From Rhodocollybia butyracea (Eukaryota > Basidiomycota > Agaricomycetes > Agaricales > Omphalotaceae): DNA of 50,271 bases. Made by a program: the position numbers and the translations under genes. The stretch spans positions 1 through 50,271 of the forward strand of contig JADNRY010000425.1 of the NCBI GenBank assembly GCA_015501585.1. The letters run 5' to 3'. Below, piece after piece: positions 37,375 to 48,363 of the stretch (positions are counted from its first letter, which is position 1; each line of letters begins with the position of its first letter). The notes under the pieces were generated by a model. The model was not told the DNA's origin, did no database searches, and saw only the letters and a list, made by a program, of their open reading frames with translations.

Positions 37375-39162
37375 ATGTCGTTCTTCAATCGTGCTGAAGG
37401 CTTTTCTATCACTAATAGCTCTTTCAATAACACTGTTCATCTTCGTGACACACAATATCTTGGTACGTTCAAGGATTTCACTCCTCATAGTCTTTATCGC
37501 TCACTACGATATCGTAGCTAATAAGGGTCTTAAGGTCCTGTACCGAAACATTATCCCTGTTGCCTCATATGATGCCGAGCAGCGTTATCCACCACCAAAT
37601 TGCTACCCAGGTACCGGTACCAAAATTCTCAACGTTTTACGCCAGTGGATCATCGACAGATCAAAGACGACTTCGATATACTGGTTGTATGGTCCCGCAG
37701 GCGCAGGAAAGTCCGCCATTGCCCAGACCATTTGCGAAGAATTTGCTAAATGTAAAACTCTCGCGGCTAGCTTCTTCTTTGCACGTACAGACTCCTCTCG
37801 TAACAACCCCCGTCTTTTCTTTCTTACCATTGCGTATCAAATTGCAAAAAATCCCTCGCTTGGGCCACTTGTCGGAGGTTTAATCCTTGAAATGATTGGT
37901 CGCATGCCAGAGATCGTCCATGCTACGCTAGAACGACAATTCCAAGAGCTCATCGTCGAGCCCTTTCACCAGCTTCCCTCTGACAGCTGGCGGAAGCTTC
38001 CTCGCCTCATTGTTATCGATGGGTTAGATGAATGCGTTGATATTTCATCCAGGAGCGACTACTCACCATCATCAGAGAAGCAAAAACGGGTTCAAACCCC
38101 CTTCCCGTCGATTTCTTGATATGCTGTAGGCCCGAGCCTCGCATTCGCAATGCATTCAATCATCGGAGCTTTAATACTACCCTTAATCGTATTGAGCTCT
38201 CCGATGATCTTCAGTCGAAATCGGACATTGCTCTCTATCTACGAAACGAGTTCCAGAGACTACGTCGTGATCACGAAACCGCCATATCCCATGTACCGCG
38301 GGACTGGCCTGGTGAGGGAGTCATTCAACAGCTTCTCCAGCGGGCATGCGGCCAATTCATCTACGTAAAAACTGTCATCAAGTACGTTGGGGAATACCAC
38401 TACTTGCCCACAGAACGCTTGGAGATTATTCTCGGAATTACTGTTTCTGAAAACCATGAATCGCCATATCCAGATTTGGATCTGTTATACACGCAAATTC
38501 TATCTGCGTGCAAAGAGAAGGAACTGCTCCTTCGTGTCCTTGCTTATATTCTGCGACCGACGGTGAGCCGGGACGATGCCGAGAGGCGAGGTCTACACGA
38601 TCGCTACGCCACATCATATTCCAACATTGAAGGGTTTCTTTTCCTCGCTAAAGGCAAATTGTCCACAGTACTTTTTGGTTTACACTCAATTCTGGGGATA
38701 CCTGAGGATAGACACAGAGACATCAAAATACTTCATGCATCATTCCAAGAATTTTTGGTTGAGCCCAAGCGGTCAGGCAGATATTTTGTAAATTTGCAGG
38801 AAGAGGTTTGGCAGAATCAAATAACACTAGATTTCTTGAAGCAGATTCACTATGTCAATAGCAAGCCAACGTGAGTGAACAGTTTCCTTTTGCCAGTACC
38901 ATTGAGGATCTCAGCACTCTTGTAGCCTCCCTATCAATGAATATGATATGCGTTAAAATGATGGCATTCCCATTGCGTTATGACATCGCCAAATGAAGAA
39001 TTGTTGTCTGCCTTGGAGCGTCTCCACAATGATTTAGGGAACATCAGATCTCTTCCAGATGAAGTTGAATGGGATTTTTTTATGAGATTGGGTATGATCT
39101 CTCAGTGGGCTCAGGTGCTTTTGATTCCTTGTTCCTGTGGGGTAGTTATTGAAGATATTTGA
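37375..39162 (+). pseudogene. NACHT domain gene B, disrupted paralogue of NACHT-A
   Basis: Same structure as NACHT-A: exon 1 37375-37462, intron, exon 2 37518-38870, exon 3 from about 38927. The first 788 bp (37375-38162) equal 32609-33397 except for one missing C at 38049-38050, which shifts the frame just after GLDECVDIS. The second frame (from 38116) carries on with the expected sequence to HFLKQ-like DFLKQIHYVN. Exon 3 has lost four bases near 38937-38945 and has TGA (38959-38961) where A has the first Trp of KWWHSHC. A further in-frame TGA at 39160 ends a frame that otherwise continues homologously. The C loss could be a sequencing error, but the exon 3 lesions are not of that kind, so I call it a pseudogene. 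Confidence 0.82.
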
Positions 39163-40409
39163 CAGCGAGATATCGATTCTGTCTATATTAATCGGAACCA
39201 GTCTGAATCCCTCGAGCAGGAGGTAAACAGAATGCAACTACAAATGTTAGCTGACAATTTCAAACAGGCATGGAGGTTATGGGAAGCAAAACGATCGCCC
39301 GTCTTATTAGCAAGGTTTCGACGCCATTGGCCTTATAGCCGTTCGCGAAATACTCGGTTTTCATGAGAATTACCAATAATAATATGGCGAGGCTGCTTCA
39401 TTGTATGCGGGTCCTGAAATTCCGGGGATATCTCGACTCCAGCGTTCGCGCGATAGCTAGGACGTCGAAGCTAACATGAACAGGTCGAACAGGCTCGCGA
39501 TCGAGGGGGTTAAGGTGGAAGATATTGTGCTGGACATCGCCGTTGTCACGGGACCAAGGCGGACCACAGCAACTCTTCGAGTAGACGAAGAATAAACATC
39601 ATTTCTGCGCTTTCGGGAATGGAACGTCTGAGATACATTTCTCATGGAGAAAGGAGCAGTGAGCGCGCGCCGCCCGCCGCCAGCGAATCTATCAAGAGTC
39701 CTTTTACCCTAGACTTTCGACACGCCACTGATGGACATGAGCATGTCATACATACCACTCCAGTTTTTTAGGGGGTACTCGACTTGTTTGCACACTTCTT
39801 CCCACCCACAGCAGGAGACCCAGGTGCTGCGCCCTGCTGTAAGGAGTCACTGTCTAAAGCAGGCTCAGCAGGCTATGCGCAAGGAGCTCGGTGCTCCACA
39901 GGATTGAAGATTTTCCGGATCTACATAGAGTAACCATTTCACAGAGTTTGAATTTCTAGTTATTTCTCGAGTGTCTCAAGAGATGGAACGTCGGTACCAT
40001 GTTATGTAGAACTTGAGGCTAGACTCTAGACTCTGACGTCCGTGTGTGATGGAGGGAAGAACCGCGGGCGGAGCAATGCCTTGGCGGACAGGATCATATT
40101 ACTTCCACACAGTGGGACAACTCGGAAGCAGCGAGTTGTCGGGAGCGAAAGAAAAAAACGTCAGAGTGTGCTGGGTTCTTACTTCCAAGTGTACAAAGAC
40201 TGTACAAGTTTCTGAAAAGAAAGAAAGAAAGCGGCGGAAAGCCGCCAATTGCGGAGAAACTGTACTGATGCGGTTCTTATTAGTAATGATCGGCAAGGTA
40301 CTTATCTGATAACGGGAACTCAATAGATAACAACCGAGATCGGAATTTGCAAGCTTTTGCATGGTTCCCGGGTGGTTCCACGGGTAGCTAAGTATACTTT
40401 TTTAATGCT
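39163..40409. other. NACHT-B tail, then intergenic sequence
   Basis: 39163-39490 is homologous to 34380-34810 and reads, after the TGA, QRDIDSVYINRNQSESLEQE and onward, a decayed C-terminal extension. From 39491 no family-like coding sequence is seen; the open frames at 40046-40309 (+) and 40099-40362 (-) are shadows of each other without recognisable similarity. Confidence 0.5.
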
Positions 40410-40416
40410 TATATAG
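40410..40416 (+). promoter_or_regulatory. TATA box of the FSP1-like gene
   Basis: TATATAG lies 60 bp upstream of the ATG at 40477, a spacing that allows a leader of about 30 nt. Confidence 0.5.
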
Positions 40417-40476
40417 CATGCACAGGTGTTATCAGTCCTTCTGTCAATACCCCCCACTAGATCCAACAACTCTGCA

Positions 40477-42196
40477 ATGTCAATAGATGCAATCCCGCCA
40501 GAAAATAACGAAGAGAACCACGACAACAGCAACAGCAACAAGCCCAACATTATCGTTGTAGGAGCAAGCTATGTCGGTGAGCAGTCGTTATACTCCAAAC
40601 TCAAAACTGTTCAACTCAAGTCGCATCCAGGGTCTAAAGTCGTCGACGATCTCATTCCGCTCGTTCACGAGACACATAACATTATCGTAGTTGAAAAAAG
40701 TTCACATTTCCAGGTCAGCCTTGATGTCGTTCGATTTTGAGTATTTCTGACCGCGTTGTACGCTGTAGAATGTCTTTGCTTTTCCCCGATTACATGCTGT
40801 ACCCGGGTTCGAGAACAGCGCCTTTGTTCCCTACTCTTCCGACTATTTCAAGGAAGCCCGCAATTCAATCGCCGAACAAACAAGATCCCTCCCTTCTTCT
40901 ACGCAGATAGTCCACGGCCTAGTCACCTCTGTGCTTCCCAACGAAATCGTCCTCGAAACCGGAGAAACGATTCCATACGAGTATCTCATCTTAGCCACGG
41001 GAACAGGCCAGCGGACAACCTTTGAGAATACCAAGACCGCACACAAGGTGTGCAATAGGCAGAATGACAAGACAAAAGGAATTTCCCTGATTCATTCCTG
41101 GCAAGCGGATATAGAAAAGGCGGAGAGTATCATCGTTGTCGGAGGTGGTGCATACGGCGTCCGTGAGTGCTTTTTGTCCGTTGGTCTTTTTCTTCTTCTA
41201 ATGTCTTTCGTCCATTAGAACTTGTAACCGACATCAAGACGCATGAACCGACGGTTCCAAAGAAAGTCACACTCATCCATTCACGGCCCAACCTCCTCCA
41301 GTCTTTCCACCACAGTCTACACGATATCACAATGGAAAAGATCAAGGAGTGTGGAATAGACACTGTTCTTGGGCAGAGAGCGGTCAAGATAGAAAAGGTG
41401 GAAGAAAGACGAGAGTGCTACGGTGGGAATGGATTAGCCAATGGAAACGGCAAGGCTCATCGGAAAGAAGAATTCGTGGTCCACCTGAGTGGTGGAGAAC
41501 AGCTCAGAGCTGATCTAGTTGTAAGTACTTATACTCTCTCCATCTATCAGCTCGAATTCGAACGAATCTCGTAGATCACTTGCCTAGGAGGGACACCGCT
41601 CTCCGAACCTCTCCGCACTCTCGCCCCATCCGCTATCGACCCTCAAACCGGTTATATCCGGGTACTCCCCACTCTCCAAATCGACACTTCCTCCGACGGA
41701 AAGTCGACATCCTATCCTAACGTATTCGCCCTGGGCGACGTAGCTGATACCGGCGCGCACAAGGCAGCACGACCAGGACATTTCCAGTCCGGTGTGGTTA
41801 CACGGAATATCCAAAGACTTATTGAATCAAACCAGAAGCGTCGGTTAAAATGCAACGGTAATGGTCATGCGGACGAAGTCGAGCATATCATCGATGGAAT
41901 CTCCATGCTGGGAAAATCTAGAGAGTCGCTAGAATCGTTAGAATCGTATACCCCATTGACTCCAGGTATCCATCTCAGATTGGGAATGGTTAGTTCTAGT
42001 TCTATGACCCGAGTCCTCATGTCGCTAACCTCGTATACAGAAAGACAGTCTGATCTTCCGAAATCCTGCTCCTGGATCCACAACACCTGGTATTCACTGG
42101 GATGAACCCGGGTCCTCGTCCTTCGATTGTGGATGCGAGCGGTATTGGAAACGACGCGCGGAGACGTTTTGGAAGAATAGGGATTTGAGTGCTTAG
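40477..42196 (+). CDS. FAD/NAD(P)-binding oxidoreductase, AIFM2/FSP1-like
   Basis: Pyridine nucleotide-disulphide oxidoreductase fold; animal relatives (AIFM2/FSP1) reduce coenzyme Q and vitamin K, but the fungal substrate is not known. Six exons: 40477-40576, 40631-40713, 40769-41162, 41219-41520, 41575-41988, 42041-42196; the sum is 482 residues with no frame break. The FAD motif is IIVVGASYVG near residue 28, split by intron 1. LILATGTG is the ATG motif, IIVVGGGAYGVQLVTDI the NAD(P) motif, and VFALGDVADTGAHKA the second FAD-binding block. Residues about 380-420 are a low-complexity insert (SRESLESLESY). There is no signal peptide or membrane helix. The C-terminus (FDCGCERYWKRR) is lineage-specific. 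Confidence 0.9.
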
Positions 42197-42890
42197 GATT
42201 ATTGCATGGGGTTATAAGTTATAGAGCTCGACGTTAGATTATTATAAGGAGACACAAAAGGACAGTCGGTAATGAATCTAATGATACAAATTGTTTAATC
42301 AGCGAGCGTAATCCCTCGTTCCTTTCATACTGGTGAAACTCCACTCTCAGCCCAAGTCGCTTACATCGCGGGCTGAGCGTATTCGAGCCAACGCCCTTTT
42401 TACATCCGTCTCATAGATCCACTGGCTATCTGGGTAGCTGTAGTGAGTTTCACTAGCTCAAGCATCACGCCACATCAAGACTATCTAGATTCCGATATGT
42501 CCCTAAGTTCAAGGCCTCGTTGAGTTTGGTGAGGTTTGGTGACTTGGCCGTTGATTCTTGAAGCCACTGGTAAAAGTATTAGCCGAGGAGCTACTGACTC
42601 GGAAGATATAGGGATCTCGTCCAGACCTCCAACTTTAGACCACTACTCAATATGTCTCCAACCTGAATCCGGGGCTTTGCGACAAGCCATTTGTAGTTGC
42701 AACCGGCTTGGAGTTACAAGTTTAGAAAAGAGCGAGGATTCTGACTCAGCGGAAACTGTCGGCCCGGACACCTAACTTGCGCCACTCGGCGCTTGTTTTT
42801 CAGCTCCGCCCCAATCTTTCACGTCAAAGCTCGCTCGCGAATCTGAATAAAACTGGTCAAACTTGACCACTAAACCTGTTAAAGTGTACA
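42197..42890. other. Intergenic region, no supported gene
   Basis: It contains the 3' flank of the FSP1-like gene and the promoter of the RING gene. The open frame + 42536-42775 shows no family resemblance. No TATA box near 42891 was recognised. Confidence 0.4.
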
Positions 42891-43981
42891 ATGGATCACG
42901 ACGATAGATATATCCAGGATTATAACAATAACACAGAGCCTCAGGATCATGATCAGCCTCAGCCTGGTCCAAGCTTTACTTCCACGAGAAGTCCTCCACA
43001 GAATACGACGAACGGGTCTGCTGCGCCTTCGTCTCCTTTCAACTATTTCAATAACTGGAACGCATTCGATTACAATGCATTCAACATAGATAATCATAGC
43101 CGTCAATATTCGCCTTTACCTCGACATCCATCGCCAAATCCACCGAATAATTCACCTCCGCACTTCAATCCCTACGATTTCACTTCGCATACTCCGTCGC
43201 AGATGCCGAATTTTCACTCATTGTCCCCTGAGGCAGGATCGTGGTGGTATAATAATCCAGATGGAGCCGGAGCTGCAGGACCTTCAGGAAATACCGCTGA
43301 CTCGGCAAATACATTATTTGCTGCGTATGACGACGACGACGAAACTCGATGAGCTCGAATATGACGACGACGATGGAGGTGGTTCGTTCAATCCACCGAT
43401 ACCCGAAGTCGCAGACCCAGACGACGACGAAGAGACCATCCACATGCAAGATGTTTCAGACCAACTCATGCCCCCACAAAACTCTGCGCACTGGGATTTT
43501 TCCGACGCAGGTCCTTCACGTACAGACGATGCAGTAGACGAAAAGAATATCTTACCCGCCCAAGCTAAAGGGAAAGGTAAACAAAAAGCCGTCGTCGCTC
43601 CATCCCCTACTCCTAATCCCTCCCAGTCCGACTCGATCCCTGCTACGATCCTCTCGGCGCATGCTCTCTCGACATACACATGCCCAATCTGCTTCTGCCC
43701 CCCGACAAACGCGACGATGACGCCTTGCGGGCATGTTGCATGTGGATCGTGTTTGTTTACCGCGATCAAGACTTCCATGAAGAGGGAGGCGCATTATATG
43801 GGGAGAGACGATGAGGGAGGTCCGCGGTGTCCGGTCTGCCGTGCGCTGATTGTGGGCTGGGACGGAAAAGGAAAAGGTCGGTTATTTGTCCCTGTTTCAT
43901 TTGTTTGTTTGTTTTTTTGCTTATTCTGACATGACTCTAGGTGTTATCGGGTTGATCGCAAGGACTCGCACGGTTATCTAA
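42891..43981 (+). CDS. RING-finger protein, probable E3 ubiquitin ligase
   Basis: Two exons, 42891-43876 and 43941-43981. The first about 150 residues are Asn/Pro/Ser-rich and disordered, followed by an acidic stretch (YDDDDGGGSF) and a basic patch (KGKGKQKAV). The C3HC4 RING begins near residue 262: CPICFCPP, then CGHVACGSCLF and CPVC, with the zinc ligands C-x2-C, C-x-H-x2-C-x2-C and C-x2-C. A short tail GVIGLIARTRTVI follows. The layout, a long acidic or disordered N-terminus with a C-terminal RING, resembles SLX8/RNF4-type ligases, but SUMO-interacting motifs were not confirmed. One extra A at 43342-43344 breaks the frame; without it the product is 341 residues. Confidence 0.82.
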
Positions 43982-44537
43982 GACCAAAGCAGTCCCCAGA
44001 GAAAAGACCATCGAGTAACCATGACAAGTACCGCTTACGAAAAAAAGACCAGCCAAAGTTTGGTTTTTTCAAAAATATTTACACAGCCTCTAGTGTTATC
44101 GTACGTAAAACTCTGCATTGCTCAAGGAGCGAATCCTTTCTATGAACTCCAGATATCCATCTGAATGCGTCGAAATCGAGTTTACAGACTACGAGAGGGT
44201 CTACACTTCACATGCGCGCCTCGGATTATGGCAAGCTCGTCCTCTCTTTCTGCGATAGTCCAGAGACAGTGCCAGCCTCGGTACCTATAAGCTATCAAAC
44301 CAGCTCCAACTCTTGAACAATGCCGTGGAAAATTAACTAGGTTTCCTTTTCTATCAACTTTGCAACAGAGGATGTGTCCAAGGAGTCATAGTTCCATCAT
44401 AATGTTCTCTGTGAGGGCTCATTGTTCTTGTTTCATCACGTAGCGGATAACACCGAACAACTAACTGGTCCAATAAAATTGCCAAATATGGCAAGCACAA
44501 TTGGTCTGTGAAAATTGGCTAGCTTGGACCCTCCTGG
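43982..44537. other. Intergenic region, no supported gene
   Basis: 3' flank of the RING gene and upstream region of the small gene at 44620. No coding-like sequence, structured RNA or repeat was recognised. Confidence 0.4.
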
Positions 44538-44548
44538 TATATTTATAG
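44538..44548 (+). promoter_or_regulatory. TATA box of the small gene at 44620
   Basis: TATATTTATAG ends 71 bp before the ATG. With the pyrimidine-rich stretch (CAGTTTTCTTTCAATCC) between it and the ATG, this resembles strong, regulated basidiomycete promoters. Confidence 0.55.
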
Positions 44549-44619
44549 GAGACGCAGAAAATTCATGTTAGGTCGCTCTAGTCCACAGTTTTCTTTCAAT
44601 CCTTTTCTTCTGTAACACC

Positions 44620-45258
44620 ATGTCTTTTTCTTCTTCCCATTTTACGGCCGTCTCGACGAATAACGAGACCAATGCCGTCGGAACTTTCACATTAGACGAT
44701 GTTTTCTTCGAGACGCAGTTGTAAGCACACTGATCCGTTGAGTGTGCACAATGTTCTTCAGCTCACTATCGAGTTCTTCTTTAGCTGGGCACTCTTGAAC
44801 ACCGCGACGGAATTCATCAAGATGAATGGGATTTCTGCTTATGCTCCCAGCAATTGGGCGGCCGGTATCGCAACCAATTTCACGCAAGAATTGTGAGTCG
44901 GTGCTCTTCTATTATTATTAAAGTGCACTCACTAACTGAACCGCCAAATAGTCTCGACCATATATATTTCATTGCCATGGCGGGATTTTCTCCTGCCCCC
45001 TTCGATCCTTCTCGGGCTCTGGGAAGCCCTTATAATAACTCGCCGTCAGACCGCTCTAGTGCATCGCCAGCTCCCTCTGGCCCCGAAACGTATCCGTTCG
45101 CCCCATCATATGACGATTTCTTTGCGACTTTTCAGTCATCTCGTGCGCCTACTAGTGATGGTGGATCTCCTACTAGCGCGTCCGGTAGGGACACTCGATT
45201 GTAAGTGCTCATTTGTTGTTTCCTTGTATGATGTTCACGATCTTGTAGGAAGAAGTAA
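44620..45258 (+). CDS. Small four-exon protein of unknown function
   Basis: Exons 44620-44720, 44785-44892, 44952-45200 and 45249-45258, each joined by standard GT-AG introns (48-64 nt), sum to 155 residues. The last exon adds only KK and the stop. The N-terminal half contains TLDDVFFETQF and WALLNTATEFIKMNGISAYA, which looks like a small folded helical segment; the C-terminal half is Ser/Pro-rich (SPYNNSPSDRSSASPAP). There is no signal peptide. I do not recognise a family. Consistent phases across four exons and a TATA box argue that it is real. Confidence 0.6.
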
Positions 45259-46434
45259 TTCGCATCGATTCCTCGAAACCAGCTCTCTCTTTATGTTTTA
45301 TCAAGAGTGCATAAGCCATCTCCATATATTTTCCCTTGGCTGTTACAATATTCCCGTGTTAATCTACTGTACTTATTTATTAATAATTATTTCATTCACC
45401 ACTTGTTAGGGTGAAGGTGGTCTTAAGCTATTCACACACCGATCGGCTCAAGGCGGGCAGCACGCCAGGATATCGAGTTAGAAAGTAATCGGCGGGAGAC
45501 TGAAATGAATCCTGGCGGAGGATACTATACCTTAAGAATTACATCTAACGGAATCTCTTTTACTAGCTGTTCAAGATTCCCTTGATATTTGACTTCTTGG
45601 GGCATGGGGCTAGACCGTACCCTTTTCTTTTGGATTCGTACAGAACGACCCATGTAATGAAACGTGAATTCCGGCCCGGTTCGATTACTAGGGCGTACGA
45701 TTGAGCACATTAGCGTGTTGACTGACGATATCTGGCTTTGCTTATATTACCTTCATTTCGTGCACCTGTGGGGACCTGTCTCAAGCCGTCTTGGAGAGTC
45801 AAGACACGGAATGAGCACGTCATTAAAACGAAGAATTCATCGGCGCGTTGAGCCATTTTATATCTTCCTATCCACTGAGTTCCTAATCATGCTGAATTGC
45901 GGAAGGCAGAGCTTTACATGCGCGTCCTCAGTTCCGCATCCGATGCCCCCCCGTATTTGTTGTAACTATAAATACATGGGTACATTAGTAGATAACGGAA
46001 TTATGCAGCAACTGACGTAGTAGAGAGAAAAATCATATATATGAAGCCTGGCTTGCGAAGAATCACGAAAATGCCCAAGCCGGCGTTGAACTTTTTTGGA
46101 TCTTATTGGGTCCGCGTATCAATTTCGAGGAAGAATATTATTAGCACATGCTGGCGTTGTCTTATCCCTTGTAATCTATTTCCCATCTCCAGGCATAATG
46201 TGCAGAACTGACGGGTTTGTTGTAATCTAGGATTTAACAGCACTTAGTTTCCTTACAGCCGACGGAAGAAATGCAACGCCCGAAGAAGGCGAGTTTAAAA
46301 GAAGGCGACTTAAACGTAGAAGATTAGCATCAAGATGTATCGGTAGGAAATTGCCATAGTTAGCTATAAGAACCCATGATTTGACCTACATATTAAGACC
46401 CAGAACCCAAAAAAAGATCAAATAACAGAATAGA
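45259..46434. other. Intergenic region, no supported gene
   Basis: The longest open frame (+ 45664-46020, 118 codons) shows no family resemblance. The right end includes the 3' flank of the xylulokinase gene. No repeat or RNA gene was recognised. Confidence 0.4.
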
Positions 46435-48333
46435 TTAAGTTAGAATGTCCTTCGTCGCCCAACCTTTTGCAACATGCTCCTCGCAAGCAGTGTAAGGCGC
46501 AATGAGGCTATCATATTGCTTCGCAATATCCAGTCGAGGTTCCGCAACACATTTCAGTCCCAGCGCCTCATCGTCCATCATCGCGGTCATCTCTTCGAAA
46601 GTTCCTTTGCTGTTCCCATTTTGCTTCCACCAGGAATATTTCGCCAGAAATGCTCCACCCATACCTGCAGCTTCCTTGGTGGCACTGACATACACCCTCA
46701 TATTAAATAAATCAGCAGCAAGCTGGCGAATGGTTTGATTGGCAGAGGATCCGCCGGTCACAACCAGGCGCTGGAGCGGAGGGGAGTTAGGAGGGAGGAT
46801 GGCTGCGATACGAGACCTAATAGAAAGAAACTGGGATTCCAAAATCATCCTTGGCTGACAAGAGCGAGGAACGTTCGTTTCATCGATCTGTACTGGGGAA
46901 TCACAGTCGCTGGTACGGAAATAGAATTCACCGTTAAGTCCTGGAGGAATAATCTCGGGAAGAGGGAAGTAAAAGCCCATGTAACCGTCGCAACCAGCAG
47001 ATTCGCCCTCGACGAGCGTGTTGTACTTGGACCAATCGTGGTCGGCATATCTGTCTCGAACTTGTTCGCGGGCCAACGCTCCATTCTTATAGCAAAGCAT
47101 GGCTATTTGGGCATCAGGAGCAGTCGTGGGATGCGAAAGCAGATGGGAAGTAGTAAAGCGTTTTGGAGGCGTATCAGCGGGAGGTATAGATAGAAGGAAG
47201 GTCGTAGATGTTCCTAGAGATAAAAGAGCATCACCAGGAACGGAAAATGCCACCACGGTTGCTGGATTATCCCCGGTAAAGGGGGCAATAATACAATCTA
47301 GGGATATGTAGTTAAAAGATGATCAGTACAAAATGTATGGGAGTAAACACACTTGGGTTGAAGCCCCATCGATTGGTCCAGTAGGGACTAATTTTTCCCA
47401 GGGATGTTCCACCCGACACAGGTTCCTTCGTATCATACACAAATCAGGGGCAAGAACAACGGACAACGCAGTATGAAATACGCACTGGACCTAATTTAGA
47501 ACGAAGTTCTGACCCACCACAAATGTCCAGAAGACGGTCATCCCATTGGCAGGTGATCACGTCCATTAAATTCATGCCAGAGGCATCAGATATTTCGATG
47601 GGTGCGATGTGACCGAGAAAATACTGAAGGCATGAACGAGGAAACGAGGGAGATGCGGGATGTGGCCTCATACGCCTCAGGATTCACCTTCCGGATCTAG
47701 ATAGACACTCAGTCCATGAGTGAAAGAATATGAAAATCTTGTTACTAACCCGGGCAATTTGTGTACCGGTAAATCGTTCATAAGCGCGACTGCCAGAGAT
47801 ATCAGCCAGAATTTGAGGACCACCAATGGCTTCTTCGATTTCCCTGCACTCTGCGGTAGTAGAGGAGTCTTGCCAGATAGGTGCATGAGGGAGTGAGAAT
47901 GCTTTCGGAAATAACTGCGAGGTGAGTGTCTGTGTCGGGTCTAGGGATGCTAAGGCTTCCTCTCCTTGATGAGACCAAAAGACCGAACCATGTTGCTGAT
48001 GGTTTACATTAGAATTAGAGATGGATAAAAAAAAAAACACTGAAAGACAAGGCTTTACCTGTCCTGCACCAGAAATAGCGGCAATGGAATTAAAATTAAC
48101 CCCCGCCTGATTCATGCGCTCCGCCAGGAGCTCGAAGGCGTCGAGCCACATAGCGACCGGGGATGTTACCTCTCCTTCTGCTGGGCCTTTGATCGCGCCA
48201 TTCGTCGTTCCGTAACTGGGTAGGTCTTGATCAAAACGGACAGAAGATTCGTGAACAATAGAGCAGTCCTCTCGAATGAGGACCGCTTTTAATTGCTGCG
48301 TAGAAAGGTCAAGCCGAGGAAAAGCGGTTCCAT
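46435..48333 (-). CDS. XKS1: D-xylulokinase
   Basis: FGGY-family kinase that phosphorylates D-xylulose to xylulose 5-phosphate, feeding pentoses into the pentose phosphate pathway. Five exons: 48333-48059, 47995-47750, 47687-47486, 47425-47353, 47297-46435. The N-terminus has LFLGLDLSTQQLKA, then AISGAGQQHGSVFW across the first intron, ISDASGMNLMDV, APFTGDNPATV, LSLGTSTTFLLS and the FGGY-type C-terminal block VVTGGSSANQTIRQLAADLF with KEAAGMGGAFLA. Two frame breaks occur: a G is missing near 48310 (LGLDLST) and a T is extra in the run 47618-47621 (PSVFLGHIAP). With these the sum is 552 residues, a typical length. Confidence 0.92.
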
Positions 48334-48338
48334 TTCCT

Positions 48339-48363
48339 GGTGGTGGTAGTGGTGGTGGTGGTG
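48339..48363. repeat. GGT trinucleotide repeat in the xylulokinase leader
   Basis: About eight GGT triplets (one changed to AGT) lie 5-30 bp upstream of the xylulokinase start codon. They would read as CCA repeats in the 5' leader of the mRNA. Confidence 0.8.

Larger units (their letters stand above)
34822..39490. repeat. Tandem duplication, unit 2 (PUS1 relic, inserted element, NACHT-B, tail)
   Basis: Second copy of the unit at 30935-34810, longer because of a 1.3-kb inserted element and lacking the internal promoter duplication and LINE fragment of unit 1. The right boundary is near 39490, where CAGGTCGAACAGG resembles the unit-1 end GAGGTCGAACAGAGG. Confidence 0.75.
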
